This document shows positions 63,545 through 64,000 of a stretch of 64,000 nucleotides of DNA, piece by piece (position 1 is the first letter of the stretch; each line of letters starts with the position of its first letter). The stretch covers positions 1,346,583 through 1,410,582 of the forward strand of contig NC_081545.1 in assembly GCF_901000735.1 (NCBI RefSeq). Reading direction: 5' to 3'. A program made the position numbers and the translations under genes. Origin of the DNA: Corylus avellana. Taxonomy: Eukaryota > Streptophyta > Magnoliopsida > Fagales > Betulaceae. The notes beneath the pieces are model-generated. The model had not been told where the DNA came from and ran no database searches. It worked only from the letters and a program-made list of their open reading frames with translations.

Positions 63545-63644
63545 NNNNNNNNNNNNNNNNNNNNNNNNNNNNNNNNNNNNNNNNNNNNNNNNNNNNNNNN
63601 NNNNNNNNNNNNNNNNNNNNNNNNNNNNNNNNNNNNNNNNNNNN
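63545..63644. other. Assembly gap (100 N)
   Basis: A gap of conventional size immediately left of a long foldback repeat. Confidence 0.99.
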
Positions 63645-63658
63645 GGGTAAAGATATTG

Positions 63659-63802
63659 ACCACGCCTGGCGTGCATCAACAGTGATGCACGCCAGGCACA
63701 AAATTTTTTTTTTTTTATTATTTTATTATTTTAATTTTTTTGAAAAAAAAAAAAAAAAATTTTGTGCCTGGCGTGCTTCACTGTTGAAGCACGCCAGGCG
63801 TG
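63659..63802. repeat. Double-hairpin foldback repeat
   Basis: Left hairpin: GCCTGGCGTGCATCA (63664-63678), loop ACAG, TGATGCACGCCAGGC (63683-63697). Right hairpin: GCCTGGCGTGCTTCA (63766-63780), loop CTGT, TGAAGCACGCCAGGC (63785-63799). The two hairpins are themselves inverted copies separated by a T-rich/A-rich arm pair, so the whole is a palindrome of palindromes. It is probably part of a foldback transposon; it abuts the gap. Confidence 0.9.
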
Positions 63803-64000
63803 CTCCCAATCACGACTCAAAGTCTCCACCGGACAAGAGTGTGAAACGCCACGTAAATGCGTGACTTACCACTGGAACTGAGACTGCTCATTGCTTGTGA
63901 TCTAATATCCCCTGACACTCGACTTCAAGTGAGACTTTGTGTCCACTGCGGCTGCCTGAAGAAATTTATAATGAAATATAAATAAATTGTGAAAATAAAA
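63803..64000. other. Unassigned sequence at right edge
   Basis: About 200 bp with no gene or repeat that I can recognise. Confidence 0.4.

Overview
The window is a stretch of plant nuclear genome, most likely from a woody eudicot (inference; a rosid tree would fit). It has AT-rich intergenic DNA, spliced or intronless plant gene families, plant transposon classes (Copia, CACTA, Tourist-like MITEs, LINE-type retroposons, a SINE) and six assembly gaps of exactly 100 N. It is an accessory, immune-receptor-type region: a cluster of receptor-like protein (RLP) genes of the Cf-9/RLP6-RLP7 type, rearranged by duplications and transposons.

Left part (1-16,900): an RLP 3' fragment (+); a tandem duplication carrying a nonaspanin (TMN/EMP70) gene. 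Copy A (4535-5473) is destroyed by a 274-bp MITE and then a Copia-type LTR (5474-5789). Copy B (10024-12030) is intact and encodes 668 aa. A divergent unknown ORF precedes each TMN copy. An EG45-like (plant natriuretic peptide-like) pseudogene lies on the minus strand at 13.75-15.05 kb; its signal peptide was removed by a deletion between 16-bp direct repeats.

Middle (16,900-41,400): a poly(A)-tailed retroposon; an intact RLP of 969 aa (18618-21527); an 11-bp-period GC-rich minisatellite of about 0.9 kb; a cluster of SIN3-related pieces (two PAH fragments, one broken PAH plus SIN3-corepressor-domain pseudogene, and one open 90-aa PAH-only gene); a second retroposon with an 18-bp target duplication; an intact three-exon EG45-like gene (33878-35170), the inverted partner of the pseudogene; orphan EG45-upstream and RLP-downstream sequence with a solo LTR in it; and a Copia polyprotein remnant.

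Right part (41,400-64,000): a 3.07-kb solo LTR with a 5-bp target duplication; an intact RLP of 1004 aa on the minus strand (47404-50418); a third, inverted copy of the left-hand flank (51.8-54.9 kb); a badly broken RLP pseudogene with a 72-bp leucine-rich-repeat expansion (55346-57761); a displaced RLP upstream region with a tRNA-derived SINE; another RLP 3' fragment; CACTA subterminal repeats; and a double hairpin foldback at 63.66-63.80 kb.

The RLPs would act at the plasma membrane as ligand-binding receptors without a kinase. The EG45 protein would be secreted, the TMN protein would sit in Golgi/endosome membranes, and the PAH protein would be nuclear. No shared pathway is evident; what links the genes is shared segmental duplication. 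Sequence identities were judged by eye, not computed.
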